A stretch of DNA of 34,155 nucleotides from Lingula anatina (lineage: Eukaryota; Brachiopoda; Lingulata; Lingulida; Lingulidae). The notes under the pieces were generated by a model. It saw only the letters and a program-made list of their open reading frames with translations, searched no databases and was not told where the DNA came from. A program made the translations under genes and the position numbers. Location: positions 183,920 through 218,074 of the forward strand of contig NW_019775753.1 in the NCBI RefSeq assembly GCF_001039355.2. The letters run 5' to 3'. Below, in pieces: positions 1 through 10,238 of this stretch; position 1 is the first letter of the stretch, and every line of letters starts with the position of its first letter.

Positions 1-115
1 ATAGAGTCGTGACAAAAAATAAATAAATAAATAAAAAAATAATAAATAATAAATAAATAAATAAAAATAAAATAAAATAAATAATAAAAATAAAAATAAA
101 AATCGGTTTGACCTT
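1..115. repeat. A-rich (AAAT)n low-complexity tract
   Basis: The first 115 bases are almost only A and T, in AAAT/AAAAT steps. From about 116 to 478 there is ordinary AT-rich non-coding sequence in which I see no gene or repeat. Confidence 0.85.
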
Positions 116-478
116 CCAAATTCTTCACGAACTCTAGGCAATATTATTAACAATCTTTCTTCGTGGTTTTGTACCTAAAACATAAATATCATTTTGAATT
201 ATGTTACGAATATAATTCTTCAAAAGGGAAAAGTATTAACCATTCTTTATTAAGTTCGGTGCTTTGTTCAGTCACCGTTAAATTTATGCTCCCAAAAGTA
301 TACTCCATCGGCATATTTATTATGGGCAAATAATTCATAACAGGCCGTAATCTGAAGCATGTGAGGCATTTGTTTCGGTGATTTTGTATCGCTAAGCGCG
401 GTGAGTTTTTTTGGGAAGGAACTTATGTATACCGGCGGCAAAATACTTTTTAAAATATTTTTTCGCCCACGTCGGGGC

Positions 479-550
479 GGTTCTATGGTGTAATGGTTAG
501 CACTCTGGACTTTGAATCCAGCGATCCGAGTTCAAATCTCGGTAGAACCT
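479..550 (+). tRNA. tRNA-Gln (anticodon UUG)
   Basis: A complete 72-nt tRNA that reads CAA glutamine codons. The acceptor stem GGTTCTA pairs perfectly with TAGAACC, followed by discriminator T. The D arm holds box A (TGGTGTAATGG). The anticodon stem CTGGA/TCCAG closes the loop CTTTGAA with TTG at 512-514. The T arm CCGAG-TTCAAAT-CTCGG is fully paired and supplies box B. There is no intron. A Pol III stop of four T lies at 562-565. It differs from the copy at 2949 at one base only, the first anticodon position. It is the leftmost member of the local tRNA-Gln array and is probably transcribed, since all internal promoter bases are kept. Confidence 0.96.
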
Positions 551-883
551 TTCGTCCTTTCTTTTGAAACAATCGCAGAAGTAGAATTGTCGTTCAACGT
601 TGCCATACTGATGAAAAAGCGGCCAACATATATAAACGGGGTATGGGTATTTTTTGTGTGTTACAAAATAGCGATAAGAAAAATTGAGAATTAAAAAAAA
701 ACTATATTTACATACTTAATTTCATCTAAATCACGAAATGAAAGCCGCACTTTAGTTTGATACATCTGTCAAGCAAATAATTTAAAATTGTAACCCAATG
801 GTTTGACTTCAAACGTGCACTGAAATAAATACTTGCAATTATTTGAAACTCATGAGGTAACATTTTTTATTCAATTCACCATA

Positions 884-884
<1 letters not shown>

Positions 885-972
<88 letters not shown>
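885..972. repeat. compound (CA)n(GA)n microsatellite
   Basis: CA dinucleotides run from 885 to 920 and change directly into GA dinucleotides to about 972, with one interruption. A spurious frame across it encodes only repeated dipeptides. Confidence 0.97.
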
Positions 973-1254
973 AATGAGTTCAAGACATTTTATAAACTCA
1001 CCAAATAAGTGGACTTTTTCACCCGAAGATCTAGCGCTTGTAATCTACACATACAAAACATTTCTTATTTCTTAACTAATAACAACTTCTCGTGCAATTC
1101 ACCGTACAGTGTGTAAATATTGAATAATCCAACGTTATGACAACGGTAATCCCGGTAATCCCGTACTTATGACGTCATATCATTTATATGTTAGATGACG
1201 TTTTACGTCGTGTCACGTCACGTAGGGATTGGCTCATTGTTGGGGTGACGACGG

Positions 1255-1274
1255 CTGTGTGTGTGTGTGTGTGT

Positions 1275-1311
<37 letters not shown>

Positions 1312-1347
1312 TGTGTGTGTGTGTGAGTGTGACTGTCTGTGTGTGTA
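1255..1347. repeat. (TG)n microsatellite
   Basis: A long, slightly interrupted TG tract directly upstream of an orphan pre-tRNA flank motif. The same TG tract to ATATTCA order precedes several tRNA copies. Confidence 0.96.
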
Positions 1348-2254
1348 ATATTCAGGGATATGTGGTTTTTATTATTGATGATAATATCATATTCGCAGAC
1401 TGACGATGCGCTGGGTGAAAAACATATATACGGCTCATGGCCTATTGATTGTTATCGCAGATTAATACATGTATATGTACAGCCCAACTGCCCCTCTCTG
1501 TGAGAAAGTAGAAAGTTTCCATTTGATCCGTAAATTTTCAGCGAAGCTTCTGTGGCTCTGTGGTAACTTCGCCGTCTTGGACACAGCAAGACACTTCGAC
1601 GTGGGTTCGGATTAAGACTTTCAATGTTTCTTTTTGATCGAAATGCAGGCAAATTGCCTTTTGCATAAAAATCCGGTATAGTTTAGAATTAGTGATCGAT
1701 TTTGACAACAAGGTATTGCGGGTCATTATCATAAAATCTGCGTCGTCAATTATATTTCTTTTCTCTTTGCTATAAAGTCTTTAAAAAGATACTTTGTCGG
1801 GGATGGTCATTGATCTCTATCCTTTACCAACTACGCAACAGATCAAAACTGAACTGAATCAGTGCCTTACCCGGCATGGCGTCATGCATGTCAAACTGCT
1901 CTTTCATCTAAAAAATGCTTTCTGCTCGTTGGAATTAACAACAAGAAAAGAATTTGTTTCAAAAGCCACACTGCCGCTGTTGCTTTACAGAATCATGTAC
2001 TTTATTTCTATGCCCCCCCCCCCCTTTGGCCTTGCTTATCAAGACTGTACATACATTTATACAGTACCCAGGGCAACTCCACTGTGGGCGTTTGAAGTGG
2101 CAAAGACTACTACCAACTAAAATCACTCAATTTGTGAACCGTTTTGGCTCTTATCGTGCTCTGTAACGTGACAGGTGAAGTCGAGCGCAAACAAAGTGTA
2201 AATCAAAATTTAAATAACAGCATCTGAAATCATCTAACTAGGAACGTTCCGGGC

Positions 2255-2475
2255 AGGGTTATACGGATTTAGGGGGGTTCTGAAGAAAATATCACACTAA
2301 TTTTCTTCTGAATCATAGTTCTAAACCGTACCAAGTGGCACAGTTCGCCCTCTAAAATACCAATATTTTCGATCCTTTTATTGGGCCCTGGACCCCACGC
2401 CAAGGGGGGAAGGGGTCGACCTCGCATCTGCGGACCCCCACCCCCTTCAAAAAATCCTGAATTCGCCCCTGTGCG
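2255..2475. mobile_element. degenerate hAT-like MITE candidate
   Basis: The left end reads CAGGGTTATACGGATTTAGG and the right end, reversed, reads CAGGGGCGAATTCAGGATTT. Both have the CAGGG start and GGATTTAGG-like inner sequence followed by G-rich sequence that I associate with short hAT-type elements of invertebrates. The ends are only approximately inverted and I see no clear target duplication, so the limits and family are tentative. Confidence 0.45.
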
Positions 2476-2948
2476 CGTGTGTGAGATAGTGAGTGAATGT
2501 GTTATATTCAGCAATACATTAAAGCAATAATGACTCTTCGTTTCGGCCAAAAAATGAATTTTCCTGGAGTAAACAACAATTTTTCCATACTTACCAATGG
2601 TTATTGAATCCATTTTTACATTCAAAGTTAGTCCCTGGTTTTTTTCTAAAAAGTTTGTTTTTTTTGTTAAAATCTCTTAAGAGATTTTAACAGAGTATAG
2701 ACATCAATGGAGGTCACGTGGTCTAAAGACAAGTTCAAATATCAGAATAAAAGCTATAACTGCTGTTTTTGTGGTAAAACAGAATATATTATATTTCTAT
2801 GAGTTATTCACAAGGTTTTTATCGTGAAATATAGGTCTCATACGAAGAGTTATTATCCCTTTAATTGTAGTAACATTTAAGATCAAACGATATTAAGCAG
2901 CATTTCATTTTCCGGTTGATTATAATGATATGCTAATTTGTTATACGT

Positions 2949-3020
2949 GGTTCTATGGTGTAATGGTTAGCACTCTGGACTCTGAATCCAGCGATCCGAG
3001 TTCAAATCTCGGTAGAACCT
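2949..3020 (+). tRNA. tRNA-Gln (anticodon CUG)
   Basis: A complete 72-nt tRNA-Gln reading CAG. All four stems pair. The anticodon CTG is at 2972-2974. Boxes A and B are intact. Pol III termination tracts lie at 3025-3028 and 3031-3035. The body is identical to the copy at 479 except for anticodon base 34 (C here, T there). It is probably functional. Confidence 0.96.
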
Positions 3021-3417
3021 GTCCTTTTAATTTTTCCTCCTCCACCACCACGGGATATATATATATATATGTTTACTGTGGCACATTATCCAACCACTGT
3101 GGAACATTATCCAACGATGTGTTCAAAATCCATAGGCACGTAAACCACGTAACATTGGCCGGTGTGCTGTGCCTCCTTTGTGCGACCATGAAACTGGACA
3201 GGTCACCGTTGGACGGTCAAAGAACGCACGCTGACCGCTAAGGTCGCACAAAAAAAAAAAACATCTATGCATCGCCGTGAACGCCATTGTCGAGTTAATG
3301 AATGAGTTCCTGACTTGGGAAATGGGAGGGTGGAGCAGCAATGAGCAGGAGTGAGTTGCAATTGCATCCCTACCAGATTATCATGGTAAAAATGAGCCCG
3401 CGTGTGGCGTGTGTGTG

Positions 3418-3419
<2 letters not shown>

Positions 3420-3456
<37 letters not shown>
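3420..3456. repeat. (GA)n microsatellite
   Basis: GA dinucleotide run following a short GTGTGT stretch, in the spacer between the second and third tRNA copies. It is part of the recurring unit layout. Confidence 0.95.
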
Positions 3457-3460
<4 letters not shown>

Positions 3461-3641
3461 ATGCGGAGTCTTCATATCTCTTTGTAAATATGTCTACATT
3501 TGCTCAAATGTGTATGTGTTAGTGAATGAGTGTGTTCTATTCAGCAATACATGTTAATTGGCGTAGCATTCAAGATCAAACGATAAAAAGCAGCCGTGCG
3601 TCCTTCCTGTCATTATAATGATATAGGTTTCTTAAATGAGT

Positions 3642-3713
3642 GGTTCTATGGTGTATTGGTTAGCACTCTGGACTCTGAATTCAGTGATCCGAGTTCGAAT
3701 CTCGGTAGAACCT
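3642..3713 (+). tRNA. tRNA-Gln (anticodon CUG), box A variant
   Basis: A 72-nt tRNA-Gln with intact acceptor and T stems and anticodon CTG. Two departures are visible. The D loop reads GTGTATTGG instead of GTGTAATGG, which changes the conserved purine at position 15 and weakens box A. The anticodon stem 3' side is TTCAG instead of TCCAG, which still pairs through a G-U wobble. A run of five T at 3718-3722 can terminate Pol III. It may be a weakly transcribed gene or an early pseudogene. Confidence 0.8.
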
Positions 3714-3779
3714 TTCATTTTTCCTTTTGAAAACAATCGAGGAAGTGAAATTGTTGCTTAACGTTGCCATACTGATAGA

Positions 3780-4016
3780 CCAGAAAAGCACTCCGAGAGC
3801 GCAGACCTCCGCCAAGGCAGTAATTTATTATTATTACTGATTATTGATTGATTATTGATCCAGATCCACACCAAAAACTAATCACTTCTAAGTTTACCCA
3901 TTTCTGACCTACCCTGAAAATTCCATCGAAATTCATCCATAACTTTTTGAGCTATGTTGATGACAGACAGACAAACAAACAAACAGGGGTGAAAACATAA
4001 CCTCCTTGGCGGAGGT
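3780..4016. mobile_element. dispersed CCTCCGCCAAGG-type element, copy 1
   Basis: Begins CAGAAAAGCACTCCGAGAGC, then ACCTCCGCCAAGG, and ends CCTTGGCGGAGGT, so an inner inverted repeat closes the element. The right part holds the phrase AACTTTTTGAGCTATGTTGA and an (ACAA)n run. A longer copy is at 12229-12476 and a truncated one at 30043-30162. I recall closely similar elements from many aquatic animals but cannot place the superfamily from sequence alone. Confidence 0.8.
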
Positions 4017-4025
4017 AAAAAGCAG

Positions 4026-4050
4026 CCTCTCTCTCTCTCTCTCTCTCTCA

Positions 4051-4086
<36 letters not shown>
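4026..4086. repeat. (TC)n(TA)n microsatellite
   Basis: TC dinucleotides from about 4027 to 4068 pass into TA dinucleotides to 4086. Confidence 0.95.
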
Positions 4087-4087
<1 letters not shown>

Positions 4088-4426
4088 CTTGGAATGAGGC
4101 TCCATAAGGTTATTGCACAGGTAAGGGTTAGACGCAGGTATCAGGGTCAGTATATAGGGTACGGTAAATGCCAGCTGTATATAATAATAAAAAAGGACTA
4201 TGGTTCTTAGCAAATCGAGACAAGAATGGTAGAAAGTCTCCAATAAAAAAAAATGCAAGATTACATGGATTTAATATTTAAATTACATTGTGTGTGCGAG
4301 AGTGTCTGTCTGTGCGTGCGTTATATTCAAGGATATGCAGTAACATAACGTAGCATTTTATATTAAACGATATAAAACAGCCATGTATGCATCCCGTGAA
4401 TATAATAAAATAAATATGATATATGT

Positions 4427-4496
4427 GGTTCTATGGTGTAATGGTTCACTCTGGACTTTGAATCCAGCGATCCGAGTTCAAGTCTCGGTAGAACCT
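4427..4496 (+). pseudogene. tRNA-Gln (UUG) pseudogene, D-arm deletion
   Basis: Matches the intact copies except that two bases are missing from the D arm (TTAGCAC has become TTCAC), giving 70 nt. The loss removes the near-universal A21 and the last D-stem base. Anticodon TTG and the acceptor, anticodon and T stems are intact. TTTT at 4508-4511 would terminate. It is probably unable to fold normally. Confidence 0.8.
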
Positions 4497-5129
4497 TTCG
4501 TTCTTTCTTTTGAAACAACCGCAGAAGTTAGTGTCTTCAACGTTGCCCCTAACAAATTACCATACTAATGAATAAGCGTCTCCTCTAAATAGACTGGGTA
4601 TGGGCATTTATTGTGTGTGTTACAAAATAACAATACGAAAAATTAGAATTAAAAATCTGTATTTACAAACAGAACCCACACAATAGTTTCATTGATCACT
4701 CTGTCAAACAAATACTTCATTTATTGTAATCCTATGATTTAATCCAAACGCTCACTGAAATAAGTACCTGTCCACTGTAATTATTATATGTGCAATGTTG
4801 CACGGAGAGTTAAAATTTGTTATTGCATTTCACCAATATACAACAAGGGCACACACATACACACTAAGAAATTCTATAAACTCACAAAATAAGCAGACCT
4901 AGCGCTAGTAATGTACAGATGCTATACATTTTTTCAATTTTATTTCTTAACTCATAACGCCTTATTGTGGAATATACCGTTAGAACACTGGATAATCCAA
5001 CGTTATGACAACGATAATCCCGCCCTTATGACGTAATATCATTGTTACGTTAGATGATGTTTCGCGCTGTGTTTACCTTTCACGTTATGTATTATTTTGG
5101 GATATGCGGTTTATATATTTCATAGAACT

Positions 5130-5201
5130 GGTTCTATGGTGTAATGGTTAGCACTCTGGACTCTGAATCCAGCGATCCGAGTTCAAGTCTCGGTAGAACC
5201 T
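5130..5201 (+). tRNA. tRNA-Gln (anticodon CUG)
   Basis: Complete 72-nt tRNA-Gln reading CAG. All stems pair, boxes A and B are intact, and the T loop is TTCAAGT. Six T at 5212-5217 form a good Pol III terminator. The upstream flank keeps a GATATGCGGTTT motif. It is probably functional. Confidence 0.95.
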
Positions 5202-5497
5202 TTCGGCTTCGTTTTTTAATGAATTCACCATAATACAACAAGGACACATACAACCGCACAGAGAAAAAAAAAAGAGTTCAAGGAATTCTATAAACTCACC
5301 AAATAAGTGGATTTTTTCACCTGAAGATCTAGCGCTTGTGATCTACAGACATGAAACATTTCTTACTTCTCCTTTCTCATGGAGTACACCGTTCAGTGAG
5401 GAAACATTGGATAATCTAACGTTATGACAACGGCTCCGCGATAACCCCGTACTTTTGACGTCATATTATTGTTATGGATTAAGTATTTGATATTACA

Positions 5498-5529
<32 letters not shown>

Positions 5530-5557
5530 CAAGGATATGCGATTTACTCGTCTGACC
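5202..5557. repeat. tRNA-unit spacer with (TG)n microsatellite
   Basis: This stretch repeats the downstream flank seen at 870-1180 and 4820-5060 (stretches about ATAAACTCACCAAATAAG and AACGTTATGACAACGG). It ends in a TG microsatellite at about 5499-5525 and a TATTCAAGGATATGCG motif just before the next tRNA. No gene. Confidence 0.8.
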
Positions 5558-5629
5558 GGTTCTATGGTGTAATGGTTAGCACTCTGGACTCTGAATCCAG
5601 CGATCCGAGTTCGAATCTCGGTAGAACCT
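5558..5629 (+). tRNA. tRNA-Gln (anticodon CUG)
   Basis: Complete 72-nt tRNA-Gln reading CAG, with T loop TTCGAAT, the closest in the array to the general eukaryotic box B consensus. All stems pair. A six-T terminator lies at 5633-5638. Only about 360 bp separate it from the preceding copy, the tightest spacing in the array. It is probably functional. Confidence 0.96.
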
Positions 5630-6135
5630 ATCTTTTTTATTTTTCCTCCCATCCACCCCCACCACCATGGAATATATATGTTCAATGTGGAACAGTATCC
5701 AACCACTGTGGAACATTATCCAACTACGTGTACAAAATACATGAGAACGTAACCCACGTTACACTGGACGGTGTCCTTCCTGCGTCCTTTATGCGACCAC
5801 GAAACTGGTCAGGTCGCCGTTGAACGCTCAAACAACGCATGGTGATCGCTAAGATGGCTCAGAACGTTAAACTTAAAGCATCGGAGAGGACGCCATGGTC
5901 GCCGCAAAGTCTTGAGCATGATTTCCGATGAAAGTACAGAGAACGCAACATTTGATGCTCAATGGTTGCTCAAACATCTAAATAAACACCGAAGTTTGCC
6001 CTTTGACCACTCAGAAGAGGCAGGCAGGTATCGCTGAATATTGTGGTAGCATTTTTTAATTACAAGATTCCTAAAAGATCAAACCATAGCCGTTCATTTC
6101 CCCTGTTTATAATGATATAGAGGTCACACGTAAGT

Positions 6136-6200
6136 GGTTCTATGGTGTAATGGTAAGGACTCTGAATCCAGCGATCCTAGTTCAAATCTCGGTAGAACCT
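6136..6200 (+). pseudogene. tRNA-Gln (CUG) pseudogene, internal deletion
   Basis: A 65-nt remnant. The acceptor ends and anticodon loop (CTG) remain, but about seven bases covering the D-stem 3' side and the start of the anticodon stem are gone. The T stem has a G-to-T change (CCTAG against CTCGG) that breaks a pair. It cannot form a normal cloverleaf. Confidence 0.85.
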
Positions 6201-7835
6201 CTCTTTCATTTTTATTCCTAAACACCCCTTACCCCCCCCCCTCACCCCCCCCCCTGGTTCCCCGCCGCAACGTGTACAAAATACCTGAACGTTACACTAG
6301 ACGCTGTCCTTTCTGCCTCCTTTGTGCGACCGTTACTTGTCAGGCAGTCTTTGGACGCCCAAAGAAAGTTGAAGCATCGCCGAGGATGCCATGTTCGCCG
6401 CAAAGTTTTGAGCATGATCTCCGCTGAATTTAAAGAAAACTCAACGAGAATGTTCAATGGTCGCTCAAACCAAGGACGTCCTTGCTCAAACATAGCAATA
6501 AACGCCGAAGTTGACACTGACCACTCAGAAGAGGCAGGCAGGTCGCTCAGTGGACGCAGAGGTCATTCAGTGGACGCATGACGTATGGACATATCAGATT
6601 ATATAAATGCCAAAATTCAACATGACAACGATTTATGGCCCCCCGGGAATTCTTTTCCCTTCACGCTCTTTGTCGCCCAGCGCCGCTGGCGGTCGATGCA
6701 GCATGTATTTCAAAACAATTTGACTGCGTAAAAAAGCACGGTTTTGCACCTTCAAATTCCGTGTCACGTTTTCATATCATGCACCTATTATTTCTACAAG
6801 TATTATCTGTCCAAAATGCGTAAAGAAAAATTGTTATCTTCACATGTTGTTTGGAAAACTTCTTTTTTTTCCTCCGACTACACGTCTTCTTTCCCGTTCA
6901 CCTGGCCTCCAGATTAAAATGACCACTCAGCTTCGCTTCTAACACCACTACACGTCACTTCCGGGCACAATCAGTCTCCTCCGGTACCGTTTATTGCTTT
7001 GGCGACCATTGAGCGTCCTGACCACATTTGTGATTGTAGTAGGGACGGAGTAAGAACGCCGTCCAGTGGAAAGGGGGCTTACAAAAACCAAGAAAATGCA
7101 AGAGATCAATTGTTTCTGGTTCTTATATGAAGACAACTAATCGCAGACAAGGATTTAAAAAAATATATAAACTTTAATGCAAGTTCCATTATACCGAGTA
7201 GAATGCAAGAATGTGTTGTGTTAGTACGTACGGAGCTTTTGGAAAAATGGCGCGAAACGCGCAAAATTCGTAAATAGTGGGTACCAAACGAGGAAGTGAA
7301 ATCACCGGCGATTTCTCGCACCTTTTCGTGGCTGGAGGCTTACAACGGAGACATGATACATTATTACACATATTTTTAGAAAGCCCATTCAATGCACTTT
7401 TTAAATATGTTTTCATATTTATCATAGGACCCAAATCTTGGAAGTTATGATTGAAAACAAACAGCAAGGTTAGAATTCTTCCCGTTTTCGACTGCGTGAG
7501 CGGTGTGACCTGACCTCCCTAATATGAGAGAGACTGAGAGAGAGAGAGAGAGAACAATTTGCTGTTTACAAGATGTTATTTACGTATGTTTGCAAATATA
7601 TATTTTCAATAAGTTAAAACTTTTGACGTAAACTACACGCTGAATTTGGAAGACTGACCGAAAAAATGTTTTGATCCGCCACTGTGTGTGTGTGTGTGTG
7701 TGTGTGTGTATGCGCGCGCACTTGTGTGTTTGTGTCGTGTCTGTGTGAGTGTAATATTCAGCGCTATGCGGTAACACCTGTCTTAGCACAAAAGATCCTC
7801 CATGTGGTAATAATGATTGATCGGTTCGCGTAAAT
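6201..7835. other. tRNA-unit flank and spacer
   Basis: Positions 6270-6580 repeat the downstream flank seen near 3120-3240 and 5720-5960. Positions 6480-6580 recur at 9300-9395. Positions 6990-7250 recur at 9480-9720. GA (7525-7552) and TG (7683-7709) microsatellites lie near the right end. Open frames at 6242-6581, 6635-6823 and 6948-7467 overlap on both strands, cross repeat boundaries and resemble no family I know, so I do not call them genes. Confidence 0.65.
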
Positions 7836-7907
7836 GGTTCTATGGCGTAAAGGTTAGCACTCTGGACTTTAAATACAACGATCCAAGTTCAAATCTCGGT
7901 AGAACCT
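7836..7907 (+). pseudogene. tRNA-Gln-derived pseudogene, anticodon UUA
   Basis: Full 72-nt length with intact acceptor stem, but the anticodon loop is CTTTAAA, giving anticodon TTA, which would pair with the stop codon UAA. The anticodon stem has two mismatches (CTGGA against TACAA), the T stem is damaged (CCAAG against CTCGG), and the D loop reads GCGTAAAGG. The many stem defects make a functional suppressor tRNA unlikely. Confidence 0.85.
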
Positions 7908-8990
7908 TTATTTGTGTCTCTTTTTTTCCGTTAAATACGTTCGCACAAAAGTCTGTAGCATTTTATCCAACTATGTGTGCATAATACTTTACGAAAACCA
8001 AAGAAGTGCAAATGATCCATCGATTTTGGTTCTCTCGTTGTGACACTTCAACTTAGTGAAGATAGGGATTCTAGAAAAATGCTATAAGCTTATAGAATGT
8101 ACGTACAAATTTACCCAGTTGAATAAAGGAATATATTGTTAGGTGTGACACTGGGCGCAATGTGTGGGGAGAGGCATTCCCAATTTTAGAGACAAATCAT
8201 ACAGTTATAAGTTTTTCGGTTTAAAACTTAAAAAATAACAATATGGTGTGAGAAAGGGCTCTTGTTGCTACATGTAAACATATATAGGCCACAGTGAGAG
8301 CCAATGTGATAGGAATGATATTCCGTAGTCCGTTCCCCATTACTTTGTACAGGATCCCGGACTTCCATTCCTAGGTCTACCATTTCTGTCACACCGGATT
8401 AAAGAATTACTGGTCATTTACGAGAAAAAGAATAAAATATTGCAAAAGATGTCAGAAACCTTTTTTGAGCAGAGTGTGATGCGTCAGTAACTTAGGCGGC
8501 AATCAGTTGTGAACGCACAATTAATCTGCCTTTTAAAAGCAATGATATATAACCTGTGGATAACAGATGATATAATGGTACTGAACTACACTGCATATCT
8601 CAAAGACAATAAAATTTCATTGAAAATATTTTAAAAACCTCTCTTTCAAACATGTAGATATTGAGTTTTTCATTCAAATACAATTCCAGCGGAGACATAC
8701 AAATCCAACAACGTAAAGTCATGTGATGTCCCAGGACACACGATATCCTAAGTCGCGGTAGGGTTAAGGTGACGCAAAACTTTTCTAAAATTATATAAAA
8801 TAAGTTTATTGGAAATCTTGATTAAAGGAAATTTGTATAAATGTATAAATAAAGGTCTTTCAAATCTGCTTACAATTACTCACACGTTTTATCCATGGTA
8901 CAACTTTTTTACGTGCGTACTTATTTAATACCGTGAATATATATATATACTATATATATATAATAATTTATTCCAGTAATTTATATATTG

Positions 8991-9272
8991 CTATAATAAG
9001 TTAGCCGTGGTTTTTTCAGTGTCACCATCAGAATAGCCCTCACTGCGTGTCTGCTTTTCCGTATGAAAGCCAAATTCTCCATTCAGTTTGACGTCACACT
9101 TGTCTTTTACCGGAAGTGACGTACATTTCTTGTTCATTTCCGTTATTGTTTGTCGCAGAGGTTTGTTGGCCGTTTCTTGCAGTAAAAGCGAAGACAGACC
9201 ACCGAGGACAGACATTCCTCCGAAGATGACAAGAGGCAAGGTGCTTTTATCTTTGAAAAATCCGCTGTAGTT
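8991..9272 (-). pseudogene. partial SLC22 C-terminal exon (orphan duplicate)
   Basis: A near copy of the last coding exon of the SLC22 gene at 11632-11922. It encodes the last transmembrane helix region (LPLVIFGGMSVLGGLSSLLL, QETANKPL) and the cytoplasmic tail, ending at the same TAG. The frame is open throughout. Differences from the intact gene include H to N, T to K, S to F, L to R and a D-N-A to D-T-E change in the tail. Homology stops at 9272, a few bases short of the splice acceptor of the parent exon, and an N follows at 9275. No other SLC22 exon is found to its right before 11632. It is either a fragment duplicated without its gene or the visible end of a second gene whose other exons fell into an assembly gap. 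Confidence 0.85.
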
Positions 9273-9274
9273 AA

Positions 9275-9275
9275 N
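9275..9275. other. single N at a homology break
   Basis: The N separates the truncated SLC22 exon (left) from a tRNA-Gln fragment (right). The abrupt switch suggests a compressed assembly gap or a collapsed junction, not a simple unread base. Confidence 0.6.
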
Positions 9276-9305
9276 TATGGTGTAATGGTTAGGACTCTGA
9301 ACTCT
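9276..9305 (+). pseudogene. tRNA-Gln 5'-half fragment
   Basis: TATGGTGTAATGGTTAG followed by GACTCTGAA matches the D arm and anticodon loop of tRNA-Gln, with the first acceptor bases missing before it and no T arm after it. It is only a fragment. The sequence that follows (9300-9395) matches 6485-6580. Confidence 0.75.
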
Positions 9306-9923
9306 GGCAATGAACGCCGAAGTTCAAACTTTGACCACTCTGAAGAGGCAGGCAGGTCGCTCAGTGGACGCAGAGGTCATTCAATGGACGCACACGTCGC
9401 TCGCAGTTTTACATTTTTACAGGTAAAGTTTAGACGTCCAAAGGACGCTCAGGGGACGCAGAAGCATGAGGCACTATTGAATTGCTTTGGCGACCATTGA
9501 GCGTCCTGAACACCTTTTTTTATCGTAGTAGGGATGCAGGAAGAACGCCGTTCAGTGTAAAGGGGGCTTACGAAATTAAGAAAATGCAAGAGATCAAATG
9601 AAGACAACTAATTGCAGACAGGGATTTCAGAAAAAAATTATAAGCTTATAAAATGCAAGTTCCATTATACCGAGTAGAATGCAAGAATGTGTTGTGTTAG
9701 GTTCGACACTGGACGCAATGTGTGAGGAAAACAGCAATGTGACAGACAAATGATTCAGCTTCACTGTGAATATATTGCGTCAGGTGTCACAAATAAATTA
9801 ACGTGTTCCTGACTTTGGAGATGGGGAGTGTGGAGGGGCAATAGATAGCAGTAGAGAGGAAAGAGTTACGTTTTCGTCCCTGCAATATAACAATATAATT
9901 ATACTGTATATGCGCGCGCGAGC

Positions 9924-9964
<41 letters not shown>

Positions 9965-10238
9965 CAATTTGCTGTTTACAAGATGTTATTTACGTATGTT
10001 CGCAAATAAATATTTTTAATAAGTTAAAACTTTTGACGCATACTACACGCTGAATTTGGAAAACTGTCCGAAAATATGTTTTGATCCGCCACTGTGTGTG
10101 TGTGTGTGTGTGTATGCGCACGCACTTGTGTGTTTGTGTCATGTCTGTGTGAGTCCGATATTCAGCGATATGCAGTAACACCCGTCTTAGCACAAAAGAT
10201 CCCCCCTGTGGTAATAATGATTGCGTGGTTCACGTAAG

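Larger units (their letters stand above)
551..2948. other. spacer between first two tRNA-Gln genes
   Basis: No convincing gene. Positions 830-1180 are unit flank that recurs near 4797-5060 and 5218-5480. Positions 1341-1400 carry the pre-tRNA flank motif (ATATTCAGGGATATG) but no tRNA follows, so this is an orphan unit. Open frames at 1452-1732 and 1794-2166 overlap each other, lack recognisable domains and are probably chance. Confidence 0.6.
6990..9272. repeat. tandem duplication, unit 1 (with SLC22 last exon)
   Basis: This interval recurs in the same orientation at about 9480-11905. Matching landmarks include GCGACCATTGAGCGTCCTGA (7010 and 9490), the tRNA-Gln pseudogenes (7836 and 10239), a stretch about GGATCCCGGACTTCC (8351 and 11021) and the SLC22 C-terminal exon (8991 and 11632). 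Unit 1 lacks the 281-bp MITE present in unit 2, and its right edge ends inside the exon just before the N at 9275. Confidence 0.9.

Noticed and set aside
833-1075. 80-residue frame with His-Thr and Arg-Glu repeats.
   Set aside because: It is a reading of the CA/GA microsatellite.
1794-2166. Overlapping frames of 70-108 residues.
   Set aside because: Three frames of the same strand are open over the same bases and none resembles a known family. They are low-information open frames.
7836-7907. Functional ochre suppressor tRNA.
   Set aside because: Two anticodon-stem mismatches and a damaged T stem make correct folding unlikely.
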